Of a DNA stretch of 64,000 nt, positions 33,440-41,923 are shown piece by piece (position 1 is the first letter of the stretch; every line of letters starts with the position of its first letter). The position numbers were made by a program, and so were the translations under genes. This DNA is from Leptospiraceae bacterium (GTDB lineage: Bacteria > Spirochaetota > Leptospiria > Leptospirales > Leptospiraceae), in the NCBI GenBank assembly GCA_016711485.1, contig JADJSX010000029.1, forward strand, positions 1 to 64,000, written 5' to 3'. The notes under the pieces were generated by a model. It had not been told where the DNA came from and searched no databases. It saw only the letters and a program-made list of their open reading frames with translations.

Positions 33440-34426
33440 TTAAGTCGGATATATCTTTTCCTTTTGGTAAAATTGTGATATTTTATCTGTCACAAACTCA
33501 ATCATCTCTTTTACTTTTGACTCTGGGTATACTTTCAATTGTTCTGATCTTTCAAACGGATAATATAGAATATCTGAATCAGTCCTAAGTCGTTTCATTT
33601 TTTTTAGATAATCAGCATTTATTCGAAATGTACCTAAACTGATATCATATATTTTTTCTGAGCTAATTTGAGAAAATACTAAATCTACAAAGTTAGAGTA
33701 AATTTCTTTCCAATTATTAACATGTAAAATTGGATCAAAACAAAGCCTAGTTTTCCATCCATCGCATAACGCTAACTCAATATGTTTAAGCCTTTGGTTT
33801 AATACAGGTGTTTTGTCTTCATAGCTTTTAATGATGTCCGGGGGAGAAATTGTCCATGCCAAAATCACATTGTCACATACTTCCAAATGTTGAATTAAAT
33901 TGTATTTATTACTTTTAGTTCTAATTTCGATTGTGAGATTTGGATTTTGCCTAGCAAACTCTATCCATGCACTTGTATATGGAATTAATTCTTCCATAGC
34001 TAGAATATCTGTTTCATAAGAAATACAAAGATAAGTAGGTTTATCCTTTATTAATTTTTTAGTTTCTGAAAAAAAATCTTCTAAGTTTACAAATACTACA
34101 ATGTTTCCCGAATTAAACATTCCTTGCAAATAACAATATTCACAATTATAGAGACAGTTCAAAATCAATGTATTGTAATAGAAATTATCGAATCCATAAT
34201 TATTTACAACGTTAGATCCTTTGTAATAGAAATTATCTTTTTTAACGGCTAAGATTAATTTAGCGGAAGTTTTTTGTTCTTGGAAATTTTGATTAGAACG
34301 ATTGAAAATATGTTTGTAGTTTTGTATTTTTATCTGGATTGAGTTTTCGAATTTTTCTAGGATTTTAGTAGTGACCGGATAATTGTAAGCATCCTCTTCT
34401 ATATAAATATGATTAAATCGAATCAA
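33440..34426 (-). CDS. Radical SAM protein of the spore photoproduct lyase family
   Basis: 328 aa. The cluster motif CLYNCEYCYLQG (Cys91, 95, 98) is CX3CX2C and binds the SAM 4Fe-4S cluster. Nearby YGFDNFYYNTLILNC and the strand LCISYETDILAMEELIPY match spore photoproduct lyase (SplB) proteins. So do AWTISPPDIIKSYEDKTP, GWKTRLCFDPILHVNNW and FDPIL. SplB repairs the thymine dimer specific to spores, yet no spore-former context is present here. Related proteins in non-sporulating bacteria have unclear roles. Its ATG overlaps the stop of the lipase-like gene (4 nt). Confidence 0.85.
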   Translation of the reverse strand: MIRFNHIYIEEDAYNYPVTTKILEKFENSIQIKIQNYKHIFNRSNQNFQEQKTSAKLILAVKKDNFYYKGSNVVNNYGFDNFYYNTLILNCLYNCEYCYLQGMFNSGNIVVFVNLEDFFSETKKLIKDKPTYLCISYETDILAMEELIPYTSAWIEFARQNPNLTIEIRTKSNKYNLIQHLEVCDNVILAWTISPPDIIKSYEDKTPVLNQRLKHIELALCDGWKTRLCFDPILHVNNWKEIYSNFVDLVFSQISSEKIYDISLGTFRINADYLKKMKRLRTDSDILYYPFERSEQLKVYPESKVKEMIEFVTDKISQFYQKEKIYPT

Positions 34427-35493
34427 GGTAAGATTAAGGTGTTGTAAAACGTTATGCGAATACTGCTGATTAATAATTTTATATCTAGGTGGTCATAAGC
34501 ACCTAAATCCGTTGGCGTATTGCCAAGCGTATTTCCGTCTAATCTAGCACTAGTTGCTGGAACAATACAATCGGAAGGAGCAAAAGAACTGCCAAGCACA
34601 GGGCAAGCTAGGTATAATCCAGGAACAGTTCCGCCAGATCCTCTTGTTCCTGTGTTATTAACTGATCCATAAAAAGCATAGAATAAATTGTCTCTCGTTG
34701 TTTGGGCATTTATATTGGTTAATTTACTATTAGACGCTCCAACTATTGTTCCATCAAAATTATCCCAAGCTAAATCTCTACCACCATTGGTATCTGTCAT
34801 AAAGGCGGCAATTTTTCCGATTTCACCTTTACTTGCTTGAAATTGTGGACTTGCCCAAGGGGAACCGTGAAAAGGTGTTCCAAGTGTAATAATTCTCTTA
34901 ATATATGCTGGCTGGCTTCCTTCATACAACGCAAATCTACTGACAAGTCCTCCCATAGAGTGGGCACCAATGACGACTGTACCTGTTTCGTTTCCAAATA
35001 AACTATCCATTTTGGCTCGAAACCGACTCCCATTCACATCAATTGGATTAGAAGTTAGGTAATCAAAACCAAATACATCAAAATTGTCTAAAGTGGTGGC
35101 GGCATCAAACTGACCACTATCAATAAAATCTTTCCAACCAAATGTCGTAACTCGTCCTTGTTGTTCGCTAAAACTAAGAAGTTTTGAGTCCCGATCGTCA
35201 GGGTCCCATCCATGAACTAAGATTAATTTTTTTTTGGCTGGATTTACATGTGTGGAATTTGCTTCTTCCACAAATGCAAGGTTGTATGGATTGTTTGACT
35301 TGAGTAGAGGATTTATGTAGAAAATTTTAGCAGCTAACGCGCCAGTATCCGTTGCAAGTAATGCGAGTAAAAATTGAAGTTGGCGGTTTTTATTTGCCTC
35401 TGCTTTTCGTTTTTTTTCAAAGAATATTTCACAATTGGATAGAAAGGTTAATTGTAAAAAAAGAAAAAAGTAGATTTTAAATAAATGTTTCAT
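34423..35493 (-). CDS. Lipase/esterase-like lipoprotein (alpha/beta hydrolase)
   Basis: 356 aa. The leader LFLQLTFLSNCE gives a likely lipid Cys at 21. The hydrolase part starts KLILVHGWDPDDRDS (oxyanion region) and has the nucleophile elbow VIGAHSMGGLVSRFA. This is the GxSxG motif as A-H-S-M-G, Ser about residue 179, and it precedes ITLGTPFHGSPWA, as in bacterial triacylglycerol lipases. The terminal His is probably in GAYDHLDIKLLI. It is probably surface- or periplasm-exposed and acts on lipid esters. It overlaps the radical SAM gene by 4 nt, an odd functional pairing. The STAS gene lies 12 bp upstream on the same strand. Confidence 0.8.
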   Translation of the reverse strand: MKHLFKIYFFLFLQLTFLSNCEIFFEKKRKAEANKNRQLQFLLALLATDTGALAAKIFYINPLLKSNNPYNLAFVEEANSTHVNPAKKKLILVHGWDPDDRDSKLLSFSEQQGRVTTFGWKDFIDSGQFDAATTLDNFDVFGFDYLTSNPIDVNGSRFRAKMDSLFGNETGTVVIGAHSMGGLVSRFALYEGSQPAYIKRIITLGTPFHGSPWASPQFQASKGEIGKIAAFMTDTNGGRDLAWDNFDGTIVGASNSKLTNINAQTTRDNLFYAFYGSVNNTGTRGSGGTVPGLYLACPVLGSSFAPSDCIVPATSARLDGNTLGNTPTDLGAYDHLDIKLLISSIRITFYNTLILP

Positions 35494-35505
35494 TTGATTT
35501 TGGAA

Positions 35506-35841
35506 TTATTTAAAGGATTTTACTGCCTCTTCTTCACTATCAAAAATTTCTAAATGAGTGTCCATGCCAGTCATCTTAAAGACTTTTGCAACTGACCCAA
35601 CTATATTCACAATTTTTAAACTACCTTGGTATTTTTTTAGTCTATACATCCCTGTAACTAATGTTCCTATACCAGAAGAATCCATGAAAGGAACTTTTAG
35701 CAAGTTAAGAATAATTTGATATTTCCCTTCTTTTATTTTCTCATCAATCATGTCTTTTATTTCTTTGGTATTGTATAAATCTACTTCACCAATTACATCA
35801 ATTATTTGGATGGAATTATTTTCTCTTTCAATCATTTCCAT
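35506..35841 (-). CDS. STAS-domain anti-sigma factor antagonist
   Basis: A 111-aa single STAS domain. IQIIDVIGEVDLYNTKEIKD opens the fold, the phospho-site loop is LLKVPFMDSSGIGTLVTGMY with the classical D-S-S-G-I, and VFKMTGMDTHLEIFDSEEEA closes it. It is a standard SpoIIAA/RsbV-like switch protein and a better match than the STAS protein at 21.8 kb. It leads the lipase and radical SAM genes on the minus strand, 12 bp apart, so it may be co-transcribed with them. Its kinase is not encoded here; the PP2C protein at 17-18 kb could be the phosphatase. Confidence 0.88.
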   Translation of the reverse strand: MEMIERENNSIQIIDVIGEVDLYNTKEIKDMIDEKIKEGKYQIILNLLKVPFMDSSGIGTLVTGMYRLKKYQGSLKIVNIVGSVAKVFKMTGMDTHLEIFDSEEEAVKSFK

Positions 35842-36072
35842 AGAATTACCGAATAAAATTTCCTCTTGTGTAATAACTCGTAAAGTAAGAATAGTTCTAG
35901 CTTTTTCAGAGTTGCTTTCTTAAATATAAATAATTAAACCATTGTCTGTCTATTTGTAAAAGTTTAAAAATTTGTAAAACTTGCTAAAATGCAGTATGAA
36001 AAAAGTTTCTATAAGCATTTAGTATAAGTAACTGATAGCTCAATCATATTTCAAGAAAAATATAATTGCAAC

Positions 36073-36112
36073 ACAAAAAAAAAGCCTTGTCCATTTGATG
36101 GACAAGGCTTTT
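36073..36112 (-). terminator. Rho-independent terminator after glnK
   Basis: Perfect stem AAAGCCTTGTCCA (36081-36093) / TGGACAAGGCTTT (36099-36111) with loop TTTGA. A run of A on the + strand (36073-36083) reads as a T-tract for the minus-strand transcript. It lies 12 bp after the PII gene stop. Confidence 0.9.
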
Positions 36113-36122
36113 GAAAGCGGAA

Positions 36123-36467
36123 TTAAATTGCGCTTGCGCCGCGCTCTCCGTTTCTGATTCGAATAATTTCCTCAATTGGCATGATGAATATTTTTCCATC
36201 CCCAATTTTCCCTTCTCCGGTTTTGGCTGATTTTAAAATTGCATCGACAGTCGGTTTTACAAACTCATCGTTGACTGCAATTTCTAATCGAACCTTTCTA
36301 AGTAAATTTACTTGGTATTCGTGTCCTCTAAATACCTCTGTTTTACCTTTTTGCTGACCGTAACCTTGCACATCACTCACAGTAAGTCTATAAATTTCAT
36401 TTTTAGTTAACTCTGCTTTTACTTCTTCTAGTTTGTGCGGTTGAATAATTGCTACAATTAGTTTCAT
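36123..36467 (-). CDS. glnK: PII nitrogen-regulatory protein GlnK/GlnB
   Basis: 114 aa, full length. It begins MKLIVAIIQPHKLEEVKAEL and has the T-loop GQQKGKTEVFRGHEYQVNLL with the uridylylation residue Tyr51 conserved (RGHEY). The Walker-like loop reads GDGKIFIMPIEEIIRIRNGE. PII proteins bind ATP/ADP and 2-oxoglutarate and block ammonium entry through AmtB. It follows amtB by 13 bp and is closed by a perfect terminator, a classic glnK-amtB pair in inverted order (amtB first). It probably shares the sigma-54 promoter upstream of amtB. Confidence 0.95.
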   Translation of the reverse strand: MKLIVAIIQPHKLEEVKAELTKNEIYRLTVSDVQGYGQQKGKTEVFRGHEYQVNLLRKVRLEIAVNDEFVKPTVDAILKSAKTGEGKIGDGKIFIMPIEEIIRIRNGERGASAI

Positions 36468-36480
36468 TTACAATATCTCC

Positions 36481-37779
36481 TTATATTCCGTAACCATTTT
36501 CGCCATGAATCTCTTGATCAAGACCTGCGATTTCTTTCTCTTCATCGATTCTAAATCCAATGGACTTTTCAATTAAAAAAGCTAGGATATAGGATACTAC
36601 GAAAGAAAAGAGCCCTGTTGCCAATACGCTTTTAACTTGAACCCAAATTTGATGGCCTCGAGTTACTCCGTCTGCAAGACTAAGTGCGAAAACACCAGTT
36701 AAAATTGCTCCTAAAGCACCACCTATACCGTGAACACCAAATGCATCCAAAGTATCATCGTAACCTAACTTTCCTTTCATAAGAATTGCACCATAACATA
36801 CAGGCGATACAATTAGACCCATCAGGATTGCTTCCATAGGACCAACAAAGCCAGACGCAGGTGTAATTACTACTAAACCAGCTACGATTCCAGATGCAGC
36901 ACCAAGTGCTGTAGCTTTTCTTGTATGAATCCATTCAATGATTAACCACGCAGCACCGGCTGCAGCAGGCGCGATTAATGTAACTAGGAAAGCTCTTGCA
37001 GCTAATCCGTTAATAGCTAATCCAGAGCCAGCATTAAAACCAAACCATCCAAACCATAACAATCCAGATCCGAGGAGGGTATAAGTCATATTATTTGGGT
37101 GAGTAAGGGTTGCAACGTCCCCTTTACGTTTTCCAATTACGAGGGCAGCTGCAAGACCAGCAATCCCTGAAATTAAGTGGACCACTGTTCCACCAGCGAA
37201 ATCTAACGCGCCATCTTTAAACAACCAGCCATCTGCTGCCCAAACCCAATGTGCGACTGGATCATATACTAATGTAGCCCAAAGAAAGATAAAAACTACA
37301 TAACCTGAAAGTTTTACTCTTTCAGCTATAGCTCCTGATATTAGAGCAGGTGTAATTAAAGCAAACATACCTTGGAATAAAAAGTGAACATACTTAGGTA
37401 TAGTCCCTTCCAGAGTATCCATATCGATTCCATTTAGAAATGCTAGGCTAAAATCCCCGTAAAAAGGGTTAGTTCCAGAGAACGCAAAGCTATAACCAAA
37501 AATAGTCCACTGCAGAGTTAATACGATAATTGCAATGAAACTGTGCATCATAGTAGAAAGGACGTTTTTAGATTTGACGATACCACCATAGAACAAAGCT
37601 AAGCCTGGAATCATGAAGAATACTAAAGCGGAAGATACGATCATCCATACAGTATCTGCTTTGTCTAATGTTGGCGCCGGCGCCGGTGTACTTGTTGCAT
37701 CTTGGCCATTTAGCAGGGTCGGAATTAGAATCGCCATGATAAACAGGACCAGATATTTGAATTTACTTGTCTTTAACAT
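36481..37779 (-). CDS. amtB: Ammonium transporter AmtB
   Basis: Start ATG 37779 (GGGGG upstream at good spacing) is preferred to TTG 37782. The 432-aa product has a signal-like N-terminus, a short Pro/Thr linker, and then eleven membrane helices. Family features are ADTVWMIVSSALVFFMIPGL, FYGGIVKSKNVLS, the pore-lining FQGMFALITPALISGAIAER, DFAGGTVVHLISGIAGLAAA, and FGVHGIGGALGAILTGVFA with the second pore His. It transports ammonium/ammonia across the inner membrane and is regulated by the GlnK protein encoded just downstream. A sigma-54-type promoter lies 116 bp upstream. Confidence 0.95.
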   Translation of the reverse strand: MLKTSKFKYLVLFIMAILIPTLLNGQDATSTPAPAPTLDKADTVWMIVSSALVFFMIPGLALFYGGIVKSKNVLSTMMHSFIAIIVLTLQWTIFGYSFAFSGTNPFYGDFSLAFLNGIDMDTLEGTIPKYVHFLFQGMFALITPALISGAIAERVKLSGYVVFIFLWATLVYDPVAHWVWAADGWLFKDGALDFAGGTVVHLISGIAGLAAALVIGKRKGDVATLTHPNNMTYTLLGSGLLWFGWFGFNAGSGLAINGLAARAFLVTLIAPAAAGAAWLIIEWIHTRKATALGAASGIVAGLVVITPASGFVGPMEAILMGLIVSPVCYGAILMKGKLGYDDTLDAFGVHGIGGALGAILTGVFALSLADGVTRGHQIWVQVKSVLATGLFSFVVSYILAFLIEKSIGFRIDEEKEIAGLDQEIHGENGYGI

Positions 37780-37894
37780 CAAAGAGCCCCCTATTACATT
37801 TAGAATTACAGTTTATATTAAATTCCTTTCCTTTAAGGATGAATTTTTTCTAAAATGTATTTCTTATATTTTAATTTAATTTTGTCTAAAAGAA

Positions 37895-37910
37895 TGCAAA
37901 AACTGTACCT
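37895..37910 (-). promoter_or_regulatory. Sigma-54 promoter candidate for amtB-glnK
   Basis: The minus strand reads AGGTACAGTTTTTGCA. It has GG at -24 and GC at -12 with the required 10 nt between, and the TTTGCA half is perfect; consensus is TGGCACRNNNNTTGCW. It lies 116 bp before the amtB ATG. RpoN control of ammonium transport genes is known in bacteria including Leptospira. The rest of the 335 bp gap (37783-38117) holds no gene I can see. Confidence 0.75.
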
Positions 37911-38117
37911 ATTATTATTCAATACTAAATTAAAAATTTGTTTAAGAGGTGTGGGCTCTTAAAGATTTACGAAGAGACAAAGGAGTGATTTTAGATATTT
38001 AAAAATTATCTAAAATCACGTGTTTATACTTGGTTTTTTGGAGAAGGATTTTATTCTTTCTTGTTTTTGTATGTACAGTATGCTTATTCTTTTGGCAGTA
38101 AAGAGGCGTTTTCTGTC

Positions 38118-38477
38118 TTAGTCCAACTTTTTCAGGGTTTCTCTGAGCCATTGTGCCGATTCAATTTTTTTTCCATCCGCTAATTTTACGTAGTATTTAT
38201 TTCCAGTAAGGGAGGATTTTGAGGCAATTAAGTCTATGAAATCATCAACGGTTTTTATTTTATCTTTGGCATAGTTCCATTTTTTTTGCATATGTTCACG
38301 GGCTTCTTTTCCGGAAAACTCTTCTCCATTTCGAATGAACCTTATGTTTGCTTCTGGTTTATCCAATTCATTGAGAAGAAATTTGATTTTATCCGATTCC
38401 ATTAGAATATGTTTCTTTTGTGAACTTAAGAAAGAGAAGGGAATTAGACATAGTAGTGAAATTACAAAATATTTCAT
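38118..38477 (-). CDS. DUF5329 secreted protein
   Basis: 119 aa with a signal peptide (about 1-19). The mature domain matches DUF5329 by its string of motifs: ESDKIKFLLNELDKPEANIR, FIRNGEEFSGKEAREHMQKK, DDFIDLIASKSSLTGNKYYV and WLRETLKKL. The family is periplasmic and uncharacterised. It is 13 bp downstream of the hypothetical gene on the same strand and probably co-transcribed with it. Confidence 0.8.
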   Translation of the reverse strand: MKYFVISLLCLIPFSFLSSQKKHILMESDKIKFLLNELDKPEANIRFIRNGEEFSGKEAREHMQKKWNYAKDKIKTVDDFIDLIASKSSLTGNKYYVKLADGKKIESAQWLRETLKKLD

Positions 38478-38490
38478 TTCAATCCTTGAT

Positions 38491-39216
38491 TTACTTTAAT
38501 TTGTTCAAAACTTTTTGGTAAAATTTGAGACCAGAATTTTTATTGATGAACTTTTGCAGTTGTTTTACAAATATATGATCTTCATCAATTCCTTTAATAT
38601 ATTCTAAATATTGAGTCGCTTTATCTGCTTCCGCCTTTAGGGCAAAGTATTTTCCTAAAGCAAAGTTAAAGGCTAAAATTTCTTGGATATGAAATGTTGC
38701 TTTTTCTGGATATAAAAGCCTAAAGTCAAACTTATCGTGGAGCAGTTCAGGAATTTTATCGATTTCTTTTGAGTCGAGATAGAGCTCAATTTGGCTCACT
38801 TTTCCAAAAATATAATCTGGAAACTTTCTTATTGTTATTTTCGCGATTTCATTTGCATTAACAAAATCTTCTTCTTCTCTATACGCATTTTCCAAATAGT
38901 TATAAAAGATTTGAATATCTGAATACTCTTCTAGTAATTCTTTCAATTTCGAGATTTGATCCTTAGGATTCTTTTGAATAGAATAGTAAAAATCACAAAT
39001 ATCATCACGTAACTCAGAAGTAATTTTTCTTCTGGTGTTTAAAGAATCCCAATTGATGCTGTAAGATACAGTTGGGATTGGAGGGAGTTTTCTATCTTCC
39101 TCAAGAGGTATACTAACTTCTTCTACTTGTTCTGGTTCAAAACTTCCGCCAGGGGTTTTTTTTCTACGACTAGACTTTCTCATAAATTCATGAATTGGAG
39201 AAAAGTCAATTTGCAC
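38491..39216 (-). CDS. Helical repeat (TPR-like) hypothetical protein
   Basis: 241 aa (start GTG 39216; ATG 39183 is an alternative, and neither has a strong ribosome site). A basic N-terminus (RKSSRRKKTPGGSFE) precedes a disordered Pro/Glu stretch. Helix pairs of TPR type follow from about 75: FYNYLENAYREEEDFVNANE, FPDYIFGKVSQIELYLDSKE, FNFALGKYFALKAEADKATQ. It has no signal or membrane helix, so a cytoplasmic protein-protein scaffold is likely. It is divergent from the broken ADP-ribosylglycohydrolase gene, 65 bp away. No named family. Confidence 0.6.
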   Translation of the reverse strand: MQIDFSPIHEFMRKSSRRKKTPGGSFEPEQVEEVSIPLEEDRKLPPIPTVSYSINWDSLNTRRKITSELRDDICDFYYSIQKNPKDQISKLKELLEEYSDIQIFYNYLENAYREEEDFVNANEIAKITIRKFPDYIFGKVSQIELYLDSKEIDKIPELLHDKFDFRLLYPEKATFHIQEILAFNFALGKYFALKAEADKATQYLEYIKGIDEDHIFVKQLQKFINKNSGLKFYQKVLNKLK

Positions 39217-39281
39217 AAGTGTTTTTTGAATTTTTATAGATTACCACCGATAATCAAACTGTAGATTAGAAGAGCAAGATT

Positions 39282-39544
39282 ATGTTAGGTGCAATCTGTG
39301 GGGATTTAATTGGATCTATTTATGAACGGCAGAATGTGAAATCAAAACAAATCCCCTTGTTTTCAGAAAAAACGCGGTTCACTGCCGATACAGTTTTAAC
39401 TGATACATTCGTGCTTATATGTGGTAGAATTGTAGAAGCTTACTATGGGACAATTCCTGCCGATATAGTAACTGAGGTAAAAAAGTCTTGCTCCTGGAAT
39501 TTAAAACCATCATAGACGAATTTTACCTAAAGGTCGTAAAATGA
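39282..39544 (+). pseudogene. ADP-ribosylglycohydrolase with large internal deletion
   Basis: The first ~42 residues (MLGAICGDLIGSIYERQNVK, then FSEKTRFTADTVLT) are the N-terminal metal-binding segment of the ADP-ribosylglycohydrolase (DraG) family, with TADTVLT for the usual TDDTxLT. The sequence then jumps to IVEAYYGTIPADIVTEV, the C-terminal part, and after a frameshift ends LEFKTIIDEFYLKVVK with a TGA (39542-39544) overlapping the next ATG. About 150-180 residues, including the second metal site, are missing, so the enzyme is dead. The ATGA junction shows that it was once coupled to the next gene. Confidence 0.85.
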
Positions 39545-40053
39545 ATTTTGGAAAAGTTTTTCTATTTTTATCTGGATTGTCTCTCGGTTATTTTTTGACA
39601 AACTTAAAAGGGACAGTCATGAATGATTATCTATATCTTTTTATAGGAATTGTTGGTGGATACTTTTTATTTAACTTTATTCCTTATTATTTTACTGCGG
39701 ATGAACCTGCAAAACCAAGTCTTGCTGATGCTGGGGGTGGAATTCCGTCAGGAGAAGCGCTCAAAGAAATTACTGTAAAAAAAGTTTTTAAAGCGAGTAT
39801 TTTCGGAGATCCATTGACTCCCGATGAAGTGATTTTTGACAAAAAAGGAATTACGTTCAATGTGAAAAATTTCTTTGGTAACGTTGAAACATTTGTTTTG
39901 TATAGTGACGTTTCGGGAGTAGAAATCGTTGAGGGAATTGTTCTTTCTACTATAAAAATCAAACCGAAAACTAGAAATACAGATATCCGAATTGATAATT
40001 TTGCAAAATCAGACGCGAAGGTCATTAAAAAATTAATATTAGAGAAATTATAA
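39541..40053 (+). CDS. Two-helix membrane protein with PH-like domain, unknown
   Basis: 170 aa starting ATG 39541 behind AAAGGTCG (an internal ATG at 39619 behind AAAGGGAC is possible). Two N-terminal membrane segments (about 5-21 and 29-50) precede a linker. A beta-rich C-terminal domain follows (VFKASIFGDPLTPDEVIFDK, VKNFFGNVETFVLYSDVSGV, IDNFAKSDAKVIKKLI), with strand order and a terminal helix like bacterial PH/GRAM-type domains. It faces the cytoplasm if the orientation is standard. No function is known. It follows the dead ADP-ribosylglycohydrolase gene with an ATGA overlap. Confidence 0.6.
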   Translation: MNFGKVFLFLSGLSLGYFLTNLKGTVMNDYLYLFIGIVGGYFLFNFIPYYFTADEPAKPSLADAGGGIPSGEALKEITVKKVFKASIFGDPLTPDEVIFDKKGITFNVKNFFGNVETFVLYSDVSGVEIVEGIVLSTIKIKPKTRNTDIRIDNFAKSDAKVIKKLILEKL

Positions 40054-40142
40054 AGCGTTATCTTTTGCGTTCAGAATTGATTGGAGCAAAATAAAGTGTC
40101 TTTTTTCGTTGACATTTATCCGTTATATTGGATGATTCTTTC

Positions 40143-40766
40143 ATGAAAAAGAAAGTATCCAAAATAGTAGAAGACCAAAGAAGTTCTAATGTAGATTCTA
40201 CTGACCATATTATAGACACAGTAAAAGAAAATCTAAAAAATATTCGCCACAATAGGAAATTGTCTTTAGATAAACTTGCGATTCGCTGTGGAGTGAGTAG
40301 GGCTATGCTTTCTCAAATTGAACAGGGCAAAAGTGCACCGACTATTTCTGTACTTTGGAAAATTGCAAGTGGTTTAAACGTTCCATTCAGTGATTTAATT
40401 AAAGATAAAGTTAGAGAAGGAGTTCAAGTTTTAAGATACGAAAACACTAAAGTTCTATTTTCGAATACAAAAGTTTTTTCAACTCGTGCCTTATTCCCAT
40501 TTTCCGGTCATAAAAAAACAGAGTTTTACGAGTTAATTTTAAAACCCGGCGGTCATGAAGTTGCTGATCCTCATCCAGCTGGGACTACAGAAAATATTGT
40601 AGTAGTAAGCGGCAGATTACGGTTACGCGTAGGTGATGAAGTGCAAGAGTTAGCACCGAAAGATGCAATTTATTTTAATGCCGATGTTCCGCACGAATAC
40701 TCGAATCCAACAGAAGAGGAAGCCTTGATGTATTTAGTTATGACTTATACAGAGGAAACAAATTAA
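40143..40766 (+). CDS. XRE-family regulator with C-terminal cupin
   Basis: ATG 40143 (GGATGA upstream) is preferred to TTG 40128. The 207-aa product has an HTH_XRE domain (about 25-80: ENLKNIRHNRKLSLDKLAIR, CGVSRAMLSQIEQGKSAPTI, LWKIASGLNVPFSDLI) and a cupin barrel (about 120-205: FYELILKPGGHEVADPHPAG, VVVSGRLRLRVGDEVQEL, APKDAIYFNADVPHEYSN). This is the layout of small-molecule-responsive regulators such as PuuR- and SutR-like proteins. The metal/ligand His residues of the cupin are only partly conserved. The next gene begins 4 bp after its stop. Confidence 0.9.
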   Translation: MKKKVSKIVEDQRSSNVDSTDHIIDTVKENLKNIRHNRKLSLDKLAIRCGVSRAMLSQIEQGKSAPTISVLWKIASGLNVPFSDLIKDKVREGVQVLRYENTKVLFSNTKVFSTRALFPFSGHKKTEFYELILKPGGHEVADPHPAGTTENIVVVSGRLRLRVGDEVQELAPKDAIYFNADVPHEYSNPTEEEALMYLVMTYTEETN

Positions 40767-40770
40767 TCGT

Positions 40771-41811
40771 ATGAAATTACGTTTCGTTTTAATTCGGATA
40801 TGTTTGCTGGTAAACTTGTTGTTTTTAGCTTGTCAATCCTCTAAGGAATCTGCTGTTTCAGAAAATCCAAACGAAACATCAATTTCCAGAGAGACAGAGT
40901 TAGAAATGAAACAGGCAGAAGAATCTCCAAGTTACAATGAGCAAATTGCTTGTAAGCCGGTTGATTGTATCGAAATAAATTATAACAAATATTCAGAGTT
41001 GGATGATAAAATTTATGATTTATTAGGGCAGAGTAGTGGAAGGATTCTAATAAAAATGAAATCATTTAATTATAAATTAGAAGATAAAGTACTTACGCCT
41101 ACTGTAGATTATCTTCGAGAACTTTCCAAACGAGATGGAAGAGTTTCTATAGAACCATACTATATTGGGCAAAGAGATGCACCTAGTTATATTCCTGGAA
41201 TTCCTGTAGTTAAGGATGTCGCACTTTTGGGTTGGGATATTTATGATAGAATTAGAAATTCAATAAGATATAGAAATACAAAATACTATAACGCAAAAGT
41301 ATTATTTCACCCTAAATATCATACTATAATGATGATATATTTTGTTCACAAAAATTATGGGGATGTTTGTAATACAATTTATTCAAATTGTAAAGAAATC
41401 GAATATTTAGATGATGATACGTTTGACCTTAGCCTCTCTACCGCACTTAAAGAAACGGAGGGAACTAAACAAGCGGTAAAAGTTCACTTTCATCAGGCAA
41501 AGGCTAATTTACCTGACACTACCTTAAATATGGAAAATATTAAAAAGTTTAATCAGTCTTCCAGACTTTACAAATGGTTGATTATCACTCAAAAAACGGA
41601 GAAAAAAACGACTAAACGAGATCGTTTTATAGGTATAGAAACTGCTATTACAGTTCTAGATTACTCTTTGAAATTATACGATTACATTCAGCAGTATAAA
41701 ATGTATTCTCCAGCCACGAAGACTCGGGCAGAAGTAATCTATTCAGGCAATGAAAGAGGTGGGGAAATTAAGACTGTTGTGTTTTATCACGATACAGGAA
41801 AAGAAAAGTAG
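40771..41811 (+). CDS. Lipoprotein, unknown function
   Basis: 346 aa. The leader ICLLVNLLFLACQSSK has a good lipobox (LFLAC, Cys21). A Glu/Ser-rich linker (25-60) precedes a folded domain with two Cys (KPVDCIEINYN region). The middle segment, YYNAKVLFHPKYHTIMMIYF, faintly recalls the HxK lines of phospholipase-D-like proteins, but the complete HKD motif is absent, so no enzymatic call is made. The XRE-cupin gene is 4 bp upstream, and the two may be co-transcribed. The gene ends near an imperfect hairpin shared with the convergent lipoprotein gene. Confidence 0.6.
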   Translation: MKLRFVLIRICLLVNLLFLACQSSKESAVSENPNETSISRETELEMKQAEESPSYNEQIACKPVDCIEINYNKYSELDDKIYDLLGQSSGRILIKMKSFNYKLEDKVLTPTVDYLRELSKRDGRVSIEPYYIGQRDAPSYIPGIPVVKDVALLGWDIYDRIRNSIRYRNTKYYNAKVLFHPKYHTIMMIYFVHKNYGDVCNTIYSNCKEIEYLDDDTFDLSLSTALKETEGTKQAVKVHFHQAKANLPDTTLNMENIKKFNQSSRLYKWLIITQKTEKKTTKRDRFIGIETAITVLDYSLKLYDYIQQYKMYSPATKTRAEVIYSGNERGGEIKTVVFYHDTGKEK

Positions 41812-41835
41812 AGTTAGTTTTTTTTAATTAGTAAA

Positions 41836-41885
41836 GTTCCCTGAGAAAAATTCGTTAAGTGTTTAACAAAAAATTCTTAGGGAGT
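41836..41885. terminator. Imperfect hairpin between convergent genes
   Basis: GTTCCCTGAGAA near 41836 pairs with TTCTTAGGGAGTT near 41874, with one mismatch. An inner GTTAA/TTAAC pair lies in the long loop, and T-rich sequence follows on the + side. It lies between the convergent lipoprotein genes, which fits a bidirectional terminator. Confidence 0.5.
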
Positions 41886-41923
41886 TATTTTATTTTTATT
41901 CCACAAACTCTACGAAAAAAGAA

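Noticed and set aside
40771..41811. Phospholipase-D-like enzyme
   Set aside because: One segment (LFHPKYHTIMM) recalls an HxK line, but no complete HxKxxxxD motif exists; called only as a lipoprotein.
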